This document shows positions 23,400-36,184 of a DNA stretch of 64,000 nucleotides, piece by piece. The translations under genes were made by a program, and so were the position numbers. Under the pieces are notes generated by a model, which saw nothing but the letters and a program-made list of their open reading frames with translations, was not told the DNA's origin and did no database searches. The DNA is from Chrysopilus asiliformis (lineage: Eukaryota > Arthropoda > Insecta > Diptera > Rhagionidae). The stretch is taken from NCBI GenBank assembly GCA_964034945.1, contig OZ035961.1:86632124-86696123 (forward strand), in the 5' to 3' direction. Numbering within the stretch: position 1 is the first letter of the stretch; every line of letters begins with the position of its first letter.

Positions 23400-23454
23400 A
23401 AAAAATCTTATTGAAACGTTTGACTTCAAAGTGGAATTTCGATACAACTGTTCG
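23400..23454 (-). mobile_element. remainder of interrupted mini-me-like copy
   Basis: Continues the copy at 22602-22800: AAAAAATCTTATTG, TTTGACTTCAAAGTGGAATT, ACAACTGTTCG. The homology stops about 75 bp before the expected terminus. Confidence 0.7.
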
Positions 23455-24399
23455 CCGTTCTCTTAAACTTCGAACAATGTCATGTCACCAAGAATGTACA
23501 AAAAATGAAGTTTTTACATTGTGGGAAAATATGAGGGGATAGCAAAAATCTGTAAATGCAATTCAATTAAGTACACTCAAGTTATGTTGGTTATTAAATT
23601 TAAAACAACGAAAATCATCTCGACCGGTGTTATTTATGGTCAAAAATTTCACCATAATAAAAATAAACAAAATCGAATGTTGTGAAAATATTCAACAAAT
23701 AAAAACATTGTATTTCATTAATTTTTATTTGCATGTAAATTTTGTATTTTCTAAAATTTAAACGATAAACGAACTATGAAAAATCATAACTTTACATTAC
23801 TTAAGCTTGACCTATTGAATAAAATATCATTAAAACAACATTACAATCATATTTGATTAATTTATTTTTAAACGGGCGACTCATAAACATATGAGAACAG
23901 TCATCAACAGTCGATTGTTGTATGCGGTTTTAATGATGTTTTTATTAACATGATGACATTTTTATTTTCTTTTATTTTTTTTTAGAAATAGTTTGGCATC
24001 TCATAATCATAATTTAGTTAAATTCTAATTTATGAATGTTTTACATTGAAAAGCTGCACACATTCTTGATAATGATTTCACAAAATTTCTTTGGGCTGAG
24101 GCAAAAGTTTTACTTCGTTTTAATGAAAGTTCTTAAGAAATGTTTGAATAATATAATTTTCCACTTCACTAATCTTATTTATTTAGAAAATTTTAGAAAA
24201 TGTTTTTACAAACAAAACATGACTTTGGAAAATTTAAACAGTCTTAGATTTATTTTGATAGCTTGAGATCTTGGGAATTTTTTACATGGTGTTGAATATG
24301 AAGTTAGAAATGTTTCCAAACTTACGTATTTAGAAGTTAAGTATATGGTAACATCGTCAGTGTCAAATCAACCATCGAATATATTGTTCAAAGTATACG
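23455..24399. other. unassigned AT-rich stretch
   Basis: No gene or repeat recognised; very AT-rich. Confidence 0.5.
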
Positions 24400-25000
24400 G
24401 GTAGGAAGTCACAAGCTTGAAGTTGCACGAAGCTTCAACAATCTAGGGTCAAAAATAACAGCCGACAATAACCTAAATGAAGAAATCCGCGCACGGCTGC
24501 TTAAAGCCAACAAAACCTACTACAGCTTATCAAAACTCTTCAGGTCTAAAAACCTAACTATAATAACCAAACTGCAACTGTACAGGTCCCTGACCCTACC
24601 AGTCTTCATGTATTCCTCTGAGACTTGGGTACTAAGCAAAAATATTTGCGACCTCTTGTCCGCGTTTGAGGGAGACGATTCCGGAGACTCTACAATGATG
24701 AGGTCTATGCGAGATATCAGGACGTGTCAAGCTCATAAGATTCAACAGACTCCGGTGAGCTGATGACGTCACTTAAATGAGTGAAAGTGACTCGGCTCGG
24801 AAAGTCTTCTGCGGTAGGTTATTAAAAACAAGGCGAAAGACCCAACCTCAGATGGGAAGATGGTGTTGACCAGGGCGCAAAGAGAATTGGAATGTAAAAC
24901 TGGAGCTCATCGGCACGTGACCGGGATCACTGGCGAGAGACATTGTGGCAGTCCAAGACCGGAAACCGGTTGTAGTGCCGAGAGAGAGAGAGTATTTAGA
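24400..25000 (+). pseudogene. RTE-type retrotransposon, broken C-terminal part
   Basis: The + strand reads F-N-N-L-G-S-K-I-T-A-D-N-N, then E-I-R-A-R-L-L-K-A-N-K-T-Y-Y, K-L-x-L-Y-R-S-L-T-L-P-V-x-M-Y-S-S-E-T-W. After a frameshift comes F-x-R-x-F-R-R-L-Y-N-D-E-V-Y, and after further breaks (about 24830-24960) N-L-R-W-E-D-G-V-D and A-R-D-R-D-H-W-R-E. This order (YLGS-IT-D, ANK-YY, LY..L..PV..Y..ETW, RW.D.V..D) is the C-terminal region of RTE-like elements. Several frameshifts and stops make it dead. Confidence 0.75.
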
Positions 25001-26239
25001 AAAACCCAGACATTTCTCCCAATAGAATGTATCCATTTCGTCAAAAACTAAAATTAGCCTTTTAACATTTCATTAAAAGGGCATTTTAAATACAATTTGA
25101 AAAGTATACAAAATTACTCAAGGGAATGAATAAAAAAAGACTATAATTTACGTATGACAAAATGTGTATTTTAGACATAACGTCAAAGTTCATCTTTTTA
25201 TCAATTTTTAGAAACTTTTTGTTTAACCTCATTTTATAAAAAGTTTCAAAACATTTAAGTAAAAAAAGCACACGAATAAACCTTTTCTTTACGAACTTTC
25301 CACTCAGCCCTCTTATATTGCCTGACATAAAATACTTTTCGTAATTTCGAAGCCTACAACTTTCCGAAAGTTAACTTTTATTTAAATTTGTATATGAAAA
25401 CCAATGGTTTGACGTTGTTTTGCGGAAATTGCTGAGGAAAATCAAGGAAACCGTGAATTTATTTAGTTCATTGATTCGCTCCTTATTTTTATACATGAGT
25501 TTAATGTCTTACATAATTTGAGTATATTATTCCTTATCTTTAAGTAACTTGGGCTAATTTTTTTCCACTTTGTTCCCATATTCTGTATAGTTTCATGTAT
25601 ATAAAATATGAGGAATGTTACAGAATGAAATGTTGCCCAATGAAAGAATACGGAAGGCATATGAGGTGGTATCAAGGACGAAATGCGGTGTTAGTCTTCT
25701 CAACAGACTTGTAGTCTGTGTCGGGTGGAATACGTCAGGCCAAACGGATGAGGGGAGATAACATTACAACATTGTATGTCGTGTACACATGTTTGAAAAG
25801 AAACCCAATCAATACCTAACATGATTTTATAAAGTTGGGCTGACTCTTCTTGGAAATTCAGAACTTTACAGTTTAGTTTTTGGCTTTCCGTAATTTATTA
25901 AAACAGGCAGTTGTTGCCCTTTCGGTTGCGATTCCCATCAAGTTTAGGGTTATTAATTTCTTAACTTTTCTCTCGACAATTGTTATGGTCGATTTGTTGA
26001 CTTTAATCTAACAAATTTCTTTATGGTTCAATGATAACTAATTTTATACGAAAACAAACGCATTTGGTGTATTTTGAGTAAAGAGGTCAACTAAGAAAAA
26101 AGAATTGAAAAACTTAAAACTAAAATAAATAAAATTCTTTTCTGCAAAGTGCAGAAAAAAAACTAGGATGGAAAAGATGTCTGAGAATATGAAGAGTGTT
26201 TTGCGCCAAGATTTCTACAAGATTTCTCAAAATGTGTAC
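25001..26239. other. unassigned stretch
   Basis: AT-rich. Frames at 25086-25328 and 25463-25675 lack any family signature. Confidence 0.4.
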
Positions 26240-26945
26240 AAGATTTCTCAAAAACTAATAGAGCTAGAGTCATAATATTTTACAGGTGTCTTCATGGGAT
26301 GGGACGATCCTACTCCGTTAAACGGTAAAAATCCGTTAACCGGAAGTGATAAAAATTGGGCTTTTTTTAAAATCCCAATTTCGTTTTTCACGATTTACTT
26401 CGAAACTATGCGTTTTTCAGTAGGTCTTATGTATGGCAAGTTGGAGACAATAGAATTTCCTACATTTTTGTCTTTTACCAGAACTACATATTTCAAGCCG
26501 TTATCGAGATATGCCGGTATTAAAAAAAATCAGTTCTTTGCGATTATATGGAAAATAACGGGTTTTTGGTAGTATGAGACGAATTGAAGAGAATAATATT
26601 TTCCACAATTTTGTCTTTTATTATTATCGCTATCTTTTACCGTTATCGAGATATCATAAAAAATAGAAAAATATATATTTTTACGAGTTGCTTGCAAACT
26701 AACGGTTTTTCGAAAAAACAGTTAAACGAACAATTAATGATATTGAAATTCTCTACATTTTAGCACTTTGCCATAATTTGATATCTTTCACCGTTATCGA
26801 GATATTTCAGATTTTGTAAAAAAAATCACATTATATAAAAAAACTAAAATTTTATTCGTTGATTTATAGTGTGCTCATAAATTGGCACCAACGTAAATTT
26901 TGTATAAGAAAGCCATGTGCTGTTCACATCAGATATTTTTTTTAC
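26240..26945 (+). repeat. interspersed repeat family (copy A)
   Basis: Shares with 32160-33027 and 36185-36400 repeated blocks such as TTTTTGTCTTTTACC / GTTATCGAGATAT, GTTGGAGACAATAGAATTTC and the tail ATAAGAAAGCCATGTGCTGT with CACATCAGATATTTTTT. Non-coding; the frame at 26294-26572 is repeat-derived. Confidence 0.6.
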
Positions 26946-27083
26946 TGTCAAATTTTTTTTTTATAAAAATTTATTTTTATTGCCTTAGCGGCTTGAAAAT
27001 GTTGAATAATACTAACTTGTGCGATTTGCGTAGAGTGCTGGATGTAAATTTCGAAACATTCAACCTTTTCAGGCCACTAACCC

Positions 27084-27530
27084 GGCCTTTACACGCGACT
27101 ATAAAGTCTATCAGTAGCACAGACTCCAAAAGTCAAATTACTGACAACGAATTAGAAGACATTTAGCGAACTGGCAGCCAGTTCATTTTCAAAATGACTT
27201 CGTTAGTAACACAGCTACAGTCCCTCGTATTTCAGAGGCATGAATTTTGCTCGTATGCTTCATTATTTTAATTATCTCGTCCCTAGTTAGTCTTCTTTCA
27301 CCAGTCTGAGAGTTCTAAAAGTAAAAAAAAGAATTAAAAATAGTGAATTCATAATAATTTAATAGATTTACCTCAAATTCTTCATTTTCCGCCATCTTAG
27401 ATGTCTGAAATGTCAAATTACTGGCATGTCTGTACTGACTACAAAAATGTCCCGTCAGTACAGACTTGTCAGTGCCAGTAAGCATTTACACGAGACTGTG
27501 TCAGCTCTACAGACGCGTGTAAAGGCTGTG
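27084..27530. repeat. MITE-like element with GCCTTTACACGCG termini
   Basis: The left end GGCCTTTACACGCGACT matches, inverted, the right end AGCCTTTACACGCGTCT. Inside, stretches of CAGTACAGACTTGTCAGTGC type are internally palindromic. No transposase seen; target duplication not determined. Confidence 0.5.
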
Positions 27531-28776
27531 TAAGGCTGTAAAAACTTTATTTTTAAAATTAATTTCTATGTTCTGCCACATTTTTTTTAAAAGCTGTCTC
27601 CATAAGTCATTTTAGTGCCAGGACATGGACGAAATTTATATCTAGTCGAGACCTCGAGTCAGAGAAATTTCGTCTAATATTGAATTCTCCTGCAAAAAAA
27701 AAATACTGACGGTTTTTATCCTTTTAATGAATTGTTGAATATTTCATGCATCTTTTATCCTTAAAGTTTCCAAACAATTTTCTCTTGTGATAAAACTTCT
27801 TCATATTTAATTAGTTTAATATTTTAAAATCACCATCCGAAACGACTATTCAGAATCATGACGAGAGTGAAGCCACATGGCATTATGTATCAGGAATCCT
27901 TGAAACCTTTTCAATATTTCTCACTTCTATTCTTATCGAATCGTCAAACTCCTCTTGATTTTACGATGCTTTTCAATTATAAAAAGAGAAGCGAACGCCA
28001 GAAATTGATTTTATCCTAATTGATCTATTTTAGGATGTTAGGAGCACCTGGATAATATTTTCACCGGAATCCGTCAAAAATTCAAAAAGGAGGAAAGCAT
28101 CTTTAACTTCTCTCAGTAATATTTCACAAAATTGGAAAACTCGAGAGAAAGATCTACCATTGAATATGGTATCTAGTTACATACTTACGAGTATATATTC
28201 TTGTAATGTTTATCTGTGTGTGAGGGGGGGTTTTTTTTTGTTTATTTCTAATGTTTGTACGTGATTATGTACGAAATTCAAGAGAAACTGAATTCGATTC
28301 GAATGAGAGCGAAAAGGCCAAAAATGCAATTAACCAACGCCCACGTAGATCTACGGAGGAAATTTATTTGTGATAAGGAAAAACCTAAATAAATGAGAGT
28401 TATATGTAGATTTAGTGGAAGGTGTTAAGTGAGGGGATGACATGGGACTAATTAGAATGAAATCTAACCTCAAACAAAAAGAAACATTCGCAAGCACAGT
28501 TCAAGGAAGATTCAAAGCCACTGTTGGCAGAATTCTTGAAATTGAAAACAAAAACAAAGATGGAATTCTGCAAATAGGCAAACGAATAAACAATGATGAT
28601 TATCTAAAAGTTGGTGCTTGCCCGGATAAGGAAAATCGCCTTAAGGTACTAAGCCTTCAATCTCGTCCATATACAAAAATTTACCTCCTTCGTCGTGTCT
28701 ATTGAAGATACGAGGACAACAAAATTATATAACAACTGTTGGTAAATCCCATTCCAACGTTTATTTTTCTATTTTT
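27531..28776. other. unassigned stretch
   Basis: Nothing firm. A lysine-rich 87-codon frame at 28442-28705 has an ATG start but no recognisable domain or splice context. TATAGTCGAGACCTCG-like sequence near 27640 resembles the 29931 repeat family. Confidence 0.4.
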
Positions 28777-29029
28777 GTGGCAATTGCTATATACGAAGAT
28801 TTTGTTTGAGTAACAATCATAATAGAAATATGCCATCATTAACGATATATAAAACTCAAATTGAAGATGGATTATTATCTTTGGTTTGATAAGAATACAG
28901 AGTGCCCCCGGCCATCCATCGAATCTGTGTTCTTGCCGGAAAACTGTGTCATGGCAGATTTAAGGATAAACATAAATCTTCCTCATGCAGTCGAGGTTTG
29001 AGACCTCACTTGTTAACCAAATATGGTTG
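28777..29029 (+). repeat. direct duplication, copy 1
   Basis: Closely matches 30688-30910: GAGTAACAATCATAAT, ATGCCATCATTAACGATATA, GATGGATTATTATCTTTGGT, TTGATAAGAATACAGAG, CATCGAATCTGTGTTCTTGC, GTTAACCAAATATGGTTG. The copies differ by small indels (this one has extra CCCCCGG and TGCAGTCGAGGTTTGAGACC segments). Same orientation, 1.9 kb apart. Confidence 0.75.
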
Positions 29030-29930
29030 TTGGAAGAAGAAACAACCACGACGACAGAAAATCGAATTTCATTAATGGAACAATTTTGGGTGAAAAGACT
29101 AAAACTTTCTTAAACCCAAAATTGTTATTTTAAACGTTTTCTGGCTTTTCTTGTGTTTATTCTTCTATGGAAAAAGCTTCATTTCCAAAGGGGCAATCAT
29201 CAAATAAACAGTGTAAGATTTTCAAACCCAATTTTGATAAAAAATTTAATGGAAAACAAAAAAAAGTTTTTTCGTTTTTTTTTTTAAATTACGGCAGACA
29301 TATCAGAAATAAAAGCGAGATAAATATTTATTTTAGTTTTGATGCTTTTATCTCGCTTTTATTTATCATTTTTAGTCATTTTGGATTTGATTAGTAAAGG
29401 CTGAATTCTAAAGGCCGGCAACACCAGCGACAGCAAAAAACCAGAATGCTGTCGTGTGAAATGCATTTTTTGTTTTTACTGAAATTTAATTTTTGATGAT
29501 TTGATTTTGTTAAAATGTGTCATTATTAATAATAAAGCGTTGAATTACTTCCAAATAGTCGGTTTTTCCGTGAAACTAAAGCCATACTAAACCAGCAATC
29601 AAAAATGCTGCGCAGCGTGGAAGGCAAAATGAGGATTAGATATGAACAGGACAGAGGGTTCTCAGTCAATCAAACCATTTTCGGGCCATTGTAATTCTCA
29701 CTTAAGGCTTAAAAATCGTGTGAAAATTATAGCTGGAGATGGACTCGGCAAGTAGGAGGAGAGACAGACTGCATACACACATATTGTATTGTCATCGGAA
29801 TTACGTATGTGTGGTTAATTTCAAGTCAATCGGATGAGTGATATTGGATCAAAATTAAATTACGAGATTTGACCCTTGATTTCTCTGCTAAACACAATAA
29901 ACTTTACTTGTATTTAATGATTACAACTAG

Positions 29931-30540
29931 AGTCCAACCGATGGTCAGTTTTTGGCCCAACGCCGAACTTCGTCATTTTTCTTAGCCTTCGATCAAAGCC
30001 GTAGCCGAAGATTTGCATAAAAGCTGAGAAGAATGTTTATCGTAAGGGAAAACCAATTACGATTCTGTTAAAAAAAATTCTTTGTCGTTAAAAATAATAG
30101 AAAGATTTTGTTAGCGTTTTAATATCTTCAAAAGTGTCACGATCAGTCAAATGAAGAAGTCTAAAACTTTTACGCGCTTTTCTAAATTTTTAAAAATAGT
30201 TGTTTTGAAAAATTTTTGGAAATTCAATTGCAATATAACTTGCTAACCAAAAAAAAAAATAGGAAATGGGATTACTTTGAATTTTCTGCAAATTTACTTT
30301 GTTTTAGGTCTCGATTAGACATAAATTTCGCCTGTTTTCATGTCCTGCCAAAAAATGTTTCGTGTAGACAAAATATGTCGTGTCCAAGACATTTCTAATT
30401 TCTTGGACAAAAATGTTCGACATTTGGCAGTTCACTTGTACCTTCGACTCCGGCCAAACCTTCGGCTTAATTTTGGCCGAAGCCGATGTTTGATCGGAGG
30501 TGTGATTTTTGGCCGAAGGTAGCCGATGCCGAAGCAGTTT
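29931..30540 (+). mobile_element. TIR element, GCCGAAGCCGAAC family, copy 1
   Basis: Begins AGAGTCCAACCGATGGTCAG then TTTTTGGCC-type sequence. The right part is rich in GGCCGAAGCCGATG and related inverted copies. Interior blocks CGTAAGGGAAAA and GTCTCGATTAGACATAAATT recur in the minus-oriented copy at 53300-54088. The right terminus is degenerate. Non-coding DNA transposon derivative of unassigned superfamily. Confidence 0.6.
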
Positions 30541-30687
30541 CTGTTAGTAAAAAATTTAATTAATTTTCTATTGCTTAAAATCGGGTCTGAACTTCCCATT
30601 TTTCGAACATTTTTTTATTCATCTTTAAAACAACTTTTTATGCTTGTTTTTTAATAACATTTTAAGATAAATTTTAAGGTTTTTTTT

Positions 30688-30910
30688 GTGGCAATCGCTA
30701 CGATTATATTGTTTGAGTAACAATCATAATATAAATATGCCATCATTAACGATATATTTATAAAACTTAAATTGAAGATGGATTATTATCTTTGGTTTGA
30801 TAAGAATACAGAGAGCCATCCATCGAATCTGTGTTCTTGCCGGGAAACTGTGTCATGACAGATTTAAGGTTAAACATAAATCTTCCTCACTTGTTAACCA
30901 AATATGGTTG
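30688..30910 (+). repeat. direct duplication, copy 2
   Basis: Second copy of 28777-29029, 223 bp, same orientation. See that entry for shared blocks. Confidence 0.75.
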
Positions 30911-32159
30911 GGTCTTTTACAAAAAAAAACGTTTAATTTTATCTCACACGCTTTAAATTTAGATGAATATCATTGATGTTGTTAAAACCAAGAACTTGTA
31001 TTCTCAGCCCACTTCTCACAAGCACAAAAACACATTTTAATGTGCTGAATCTAAGTGTATTTTTCCACTTTTTGTGCTATGCCAAAAGCCGACAAGGTTA
31101 AGGCGAAATTTGTCTCGCGGCGAATTTTCCAACATCCGCATGATATAAATATGAATTTTGGCTCAGCCACAAGACAGTTTTTTTTCTCGTCATCATTCCA
31201 AGGATACCAAAAACGTTCTCCCAGTGGCATTTTTCTTCCGTTTGAGGAAATTTGGTGGTTTTTTTCGCCTTAAAAGCGTCGTCATTCTCATCATCGCGGC
31301 GCGTTTTCTCCAGCCACAGTTCAATGAAAAGAAAATATTATCATCGAAGACATAAGACAAATTGCATGTGAAATGATTGCCCTAAAACCATATAACTCGG
31401 AAAAGCGACTCTCGTGTTGAGGGAAAAAAATTCACCACTAAAATAATTTTCATCTTCGCTCACTTCACATCTTGCGTAGACTCGTACACAAAACAAAAAT
31501 ATATACACTTTGTTCACGGGGGGAAATGAGAAACACTTTCGTTTAATTAGATACTTCCGTTTTCTTGACATGAATAAGTAAAGTCTCACAGCAGAATAAT
31601 TTTGTGTGTATTTTCTAATCTGTAATCGGATAAAAAGACAATTCCCCGCTTTTTCTCCACACCATTTGACAATAATACGTGACCGGGAGCAGGGGGAATG
31701 AATCGGATGCCACCACAATGGATATCTCGAGTACAACTTGGATCGCAGGTTACAATTTTCATATTATTTATTTCGTACGAAGGCGTCTTGAAGGTTTTTC
31801 TCATCTAAGCCACGTGTGTGTCATCGTCGGACCAGAACTGTGGACTTGCTATATTGCCACGTCTTTTGACATCCATCCAAGAATGGCTCATGATAATACG
31901 AAAATGCGAAATTCGTCGTATATCTTTTTCTATACGAATATGTGGGCTGTTTTGTTCATGCCTTCCCTAACTGGGCAGAAATACACACGTGTGAGTGAAT
32001 TGTTCTGTTCTTTTTTTACATTCTTATACAAAGTATAATAAAGTATTGTATTCATAAAAAATATCGACCTCTTAATTTTGCCTAAAAACATTGCCCAAGC
32101 ACTCCTGAGTTGATAGGAGCATTATTACAAAAATGTCTTCCTGTCTGTCAGTTTGTGAA
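30911..32159. other. unassigned stretch
   Basis: Slightly higher GC than its surroundings at 31050-31900, with overlapping frames on both strands (31341-31736 minus, 31679-32038 plus). None resembles a known protein. Possible promoter-like or unrecognised exon DNA. Confidence 0.35.
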
Positions 32160-33027
32160 CAAAAATTCACAAAAACTACTAGAGCCAGAGACAAGAGATT
32201 TTACATGCTTGTTTGTTACTAGAACGAGACGATTACTTGAGATTTTCGAGGAAATCCGTAAGCCAGAAGTAACCAAAATGGCGTCTGTTTAAAAATCGTA
32301 ATTTGATTTTTCGCATTTGACTCCGAAAATTCGCATTTTTCGGTAGTATTATATATCAGTGCTCCGCAACCAGTGTGCCGCGGCACACTGGTGTGCCGGG
32401 AAATGATATTAGGTGTGCCGCGGTAAATATTTCAAATAGCTATTTAATAATTCTTTCAGGATTTTTTTTTTAAATTTTTTCATTATAAATATTTTTTACA
32501 CGAATTTTCTTATATTTTATTTTGTAGTGTGCCCCGGATTTCCAGAAAAAAAAAATTGGTGTGCCGTATGCAAATAAAGGTTGCGGAGCACTGTATATGA
32601 CAAGAGTTGGACACAATGAAATTTTCTATATTTTTGCCTTTTATTAGAATTCTGTATCTCAACCCGTTATCGAGATATATCAACTATCTCGAAAACAACG
32701 GTTTTTCGGTAGGTCAAATGTATGAATCAAATTAAACAGACTAAAGATTCCCACAATTTTGTCTTCTATCGTTATCCGCTATATTTGACCGTCATTGAGG
32801 TATTTTCATTAAAAGGTAAACACCTAGATTTTTGCGAGTTCCTTACAAACTAACAATTTCTTGTAAAAATATTTAAATGAAGTATTAAAGGCTTTAACAT
32901 TCTCTATAAATTTTTCTTTTAGCGAACATCAGTATCTTTTACCGTTATTGAGATATTTTATATAAATTGTGCAGGACCGAGATTTCGTATAAGAAAGTCA
33001 TGTGCTATTCACATCAGATATTTTTTC
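32160..33027 (+). repeat. interspersed repeat family (copy B), split by a MITE
   Basis: Same family as 26240-26945; the shared tail ATAAGAAAGTCATGTGCTAT with CACATCAGATATTTTTT is at about 32990-33027. The insertion at 32357-32593 interrupts it at the point where copy A reads GTAGGTCTTATGTATGGCAA. Confidence 0.6.
32357..32593. mobile_element. 237-bp MITE with CAGTGCTCCGCAACC termini
   Basis: Both ends read CAGTGCTCCGCAACC as inverted repeats. The sub-terminal GTGTGCCGCGGCACACTGG is itself palindromic. The termini look hAT-like. The flanks share only TATAT, so the target duplication is at most 5 bp as now read, not the 8 bp expected of hAT; superfamily open. Confidence 0.7.
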
Positions 33028-35152
33028 TGCATGATGATTAGATGACTTGTGGGATTTCACATGAATTTTTTGCCCAAAAAATTTCGCCAGCACATAAGGT
33101 TGACTTTGATGGACTGTGTTATAGCCCTAATGGTTGAACCAAGCAATAAATTTTCTTCTTTCTTATTTTCCTTCTTAGCCGAAGAATCCAATCATTTGTT
33201 GATGAAATCGCTAAAAGATTTGTTTAAAATTTATTTTTTGCGCGCAACATTTTTCACATATTTAAAACGGTTGGTTTTGTAGGCAATTTGATTGAAATGT
33301 CTGTTGGCAAAATTAGTTGAATTAAAGTTCATTTTCAATTCAATTTTCATTGCAGACTTTAGATTAGACATAGTGCGCCATTTTTTTAAAATTTAGCCAA
33401 ACAATATCTTTTTTGATATCGTAGAATTTTTGACGTGATTTTTTTAAGCTAAATACCATTTATTTGATTGGGAAATTTTCAGCGAAACAGAAAAACATTA
33501 GCATGATGTAATAGGGACACGGTTAGAATCTTGGACGGTTTGCAAAGTGATTATGGACGTGGATTATTTCCGCAGAAGTGGTTAAAAGATTGTTACCACA
33601 TCATCAGACTAATATTTCTACGAAAAAAAATATACAGGAAAATTCAAAAAATGTAAACTTTTCCCCTGCTAAACTTAAATAAACAGAAAACATTAAAATC
33701 TTTTGTAAAATCCTACCATTTTCCTTTTTTCCAAGATTCTTTCCATTCTTTCGCAAACCATCAATCCACACATGGCCACCCAAAACGTTATTTCAATTAT
33801 TTTTTTCAATTCAATCACAACCTCGAAAGTGAACGAAACTTTGATTACTGTAAGTGCTTCCTGGAAAAATCTGCGTTAGAGCTTTAAAGTTTAAACAATT
33901 TTATTCCTATTGTTTTCTGTTAAAAGCCTAACATATATGTACGTCAAAAGGACTAGAAAGCACCAGAACACAATAAAAACCACACAAAAAATCGATCCTT
34001 TATACATAGAAAATTGGTTTTTCCTCTTCCAACATTTCCTGCTGTTTTTCTCATACTTTGACCTTACATTTATATTTACTTGAGGTAAGAATTTCCGGCA
34101 CAGACTGTTTATACCTGCGGTGGATTGTTTTTTTTTTTTTGACCATACAATAAGCAGCCGGTTTTATTCACAGGATTATGCAACCTATAGGATCTGTGGA
34201 TATTTTTGTAAAACAATAGCATTTTTGTTATGAAAAAAAATAAAATTTCAACCAAGTAATATCAAAATTATTTTTTTAAAATCGGAGTTGTTTTTTTCCA
34301 CAATCGCAAAAATATTTCACGATTTTTTCACGTTTTGACTGCAGTTCGTATAATTTATTTTAACCCTAAACTGAATTGATTGGTTTTAATCCCAAAAAAA
34401 ACATCTGAATAAACAAAATTCATTTAAAAAAATCGCCTTCTCCATTTACCATGAGTAGAAAAAGAAATCTTGCCTCGGTAGAATTAAAACGAACCCAAAT
34501 ATAAATCAAAAAGTGCTGATATCGCACGATACTCGTTTGTACACAGTGAAATCGTTTTCGTTTTCTTTTTCTTATATTCACATCACATGTGAACTTTAGT
34601 CCATTATCTGCAGTTCTCTAATTATGTAAGAATTTTCTTGCCTTTTTAAGTAAAATGTCATTGAAGCTCTAGATTGGAAATCATGGAAAACTATCCCCAT
34701 TATGAGGAATTCCGGTGATGCGGGGCACTGGTATTTACACATGAAATATACAATCTTAGAAATACCTAAGCGCAATCTTTGGCGATTAACATTAGTTATG
34801 CAATAGCAATTATCGCTATTATTACTAATTAATACGACACAACACAAGTGTGACCGTTTTGATACACAACCCATGGGTTGAGTCATTGAAATCATTTTAT
34901 GAACGCAGAGGAGTGGAAGGTTTCTATGAAATTTTCAAATATGTGTGAAATATAAATTAAGTTACAGTTGCTAAGTTTGTAATTATCAAATAGTTCTTAC
35001 CAGGCATGTTTGGTAGATCTGAAACTTTTCACTCTACCCTCGTTGTTCAACAGGCATTTAATTATAGACGTTTTTGTAATTCATATTCAATTGTTAAAAA
35101 AACATAATTATTTCAACGAAGTTAATATATTTACACTTTAGGAGATTAGAAG
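33028..35152. other. unassigned AT-rich stretch
   Basis: No gene or defined element recognised. Confidence 0.45.
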
Positions 35153-35155
35153 TTA

Positions 35156-35399
35156 AGCGGGGTGTACATTGGTCAAAACAGCACGAATATAGAAAACCCT
35201 TCGACAACAAACAGTTTTAGGTGAAATTCGCAAATATTTTCAAAAAAAAGTGCCGTGATATTTTTTTTCAGACATTTTTAGGTTAGGTTTTCGTTCAGTC
35301 GTCATTCTACTTGAGACAGAAAATTGAAACGTGTGGATGGCTGAATTTGGCTGAATCATTTACTGGCTTTCAGTCTATTTGACCAATGTACACCACGCT
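35156..35399. mobile_element. 244-bp MITE, Harbinger-type (TTA duplication)
   Basis: Left AGCGGGGTGTACATTGGTCA and inverted right AGCGTGGTGTACATTGGTCA differ at one base. TTA flanks each side (35153-35155 and 35400-35402). A 3-bp TWA duplication with such ends is typical of PIF/Harbinger MITEs. No coding content. Confidence 0.75.
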
Positions 35400-35402
35400 T
35401 TA

Positions 35403-36184
35403 TTGTCATGAAGCAGCAAACAAAAAGTTTGATAAAAAAAACTTTTTTTAAAATTAAATGTATTAAAATCAATGATTCATTTATGTTCTATCATAAAAGT
35501 TTTTGATTTTAAATTAAAATTGTTTTCTGAAAAAATATATGTTATTTTCAGAATTGATACGAAAAGCGGAGAAATGTCGTTGCATTACACTTGAAAATGG
35601 TTGACATAACCGTTGTGGGTGCTAGATGGGGTTTTACATAATTATGAATAATTGTTTTGACCATTATTATTTATAAAGAATTTTCTGATTTGTATTTTGT
35701 AGGAATCTTTTTTTAGATTTTCAGTCTTAGAACTACAAAGACCTAGTGAAACATAAACAAATATTTAGAGTGATCATATTAACACATTGCGTGCCAAGCT
35801 GAATTTTATCAAAAGTGGATCTTCAAAACTTTATTTTTATTCCTTTCAGTACTTTCACAGCTATTTCCGAAAACCAACTATACACATACATTTGCCAGGC
35901 TACTGGTTAATAAATATTTTATTTTTTTCATCTGTACGTCATACACATATGTGGCACGAAATGTGTTAATCATGAGGGGAGAGGTAGTGAGGGAGTAAGA
36001 AGGCTGGCTAAAATATAATTAATAAATATAAGCCGCACGGGAAATTTTTCAAACAGAATACGAAGCAATGATTTAAATCAAGAGTTACACAAACGAAATT
36101 AAATAAATACAATAAAGAAAAATACACCGCATGCGAAAAGTTGAAGAAATGTGTCGCAGGCGAGAAAAATATTATTTAATAATC
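35403..36184. other. unassigned stretch
   Basis: AT-rich; nothing recognised. Confidence 0.45.

Noticed and set aside
28442..28705. Lysine-rich 87-codon frame
   Set aside because: Starts at ATG but has no recognisable domain, splice context or conservation evidence.
31341..32038. Opposing frames of 119-131 codons
   Set aside because: Cysteine- and aromatic-rich random-looking peptides without homology; overlap on opposite strands.
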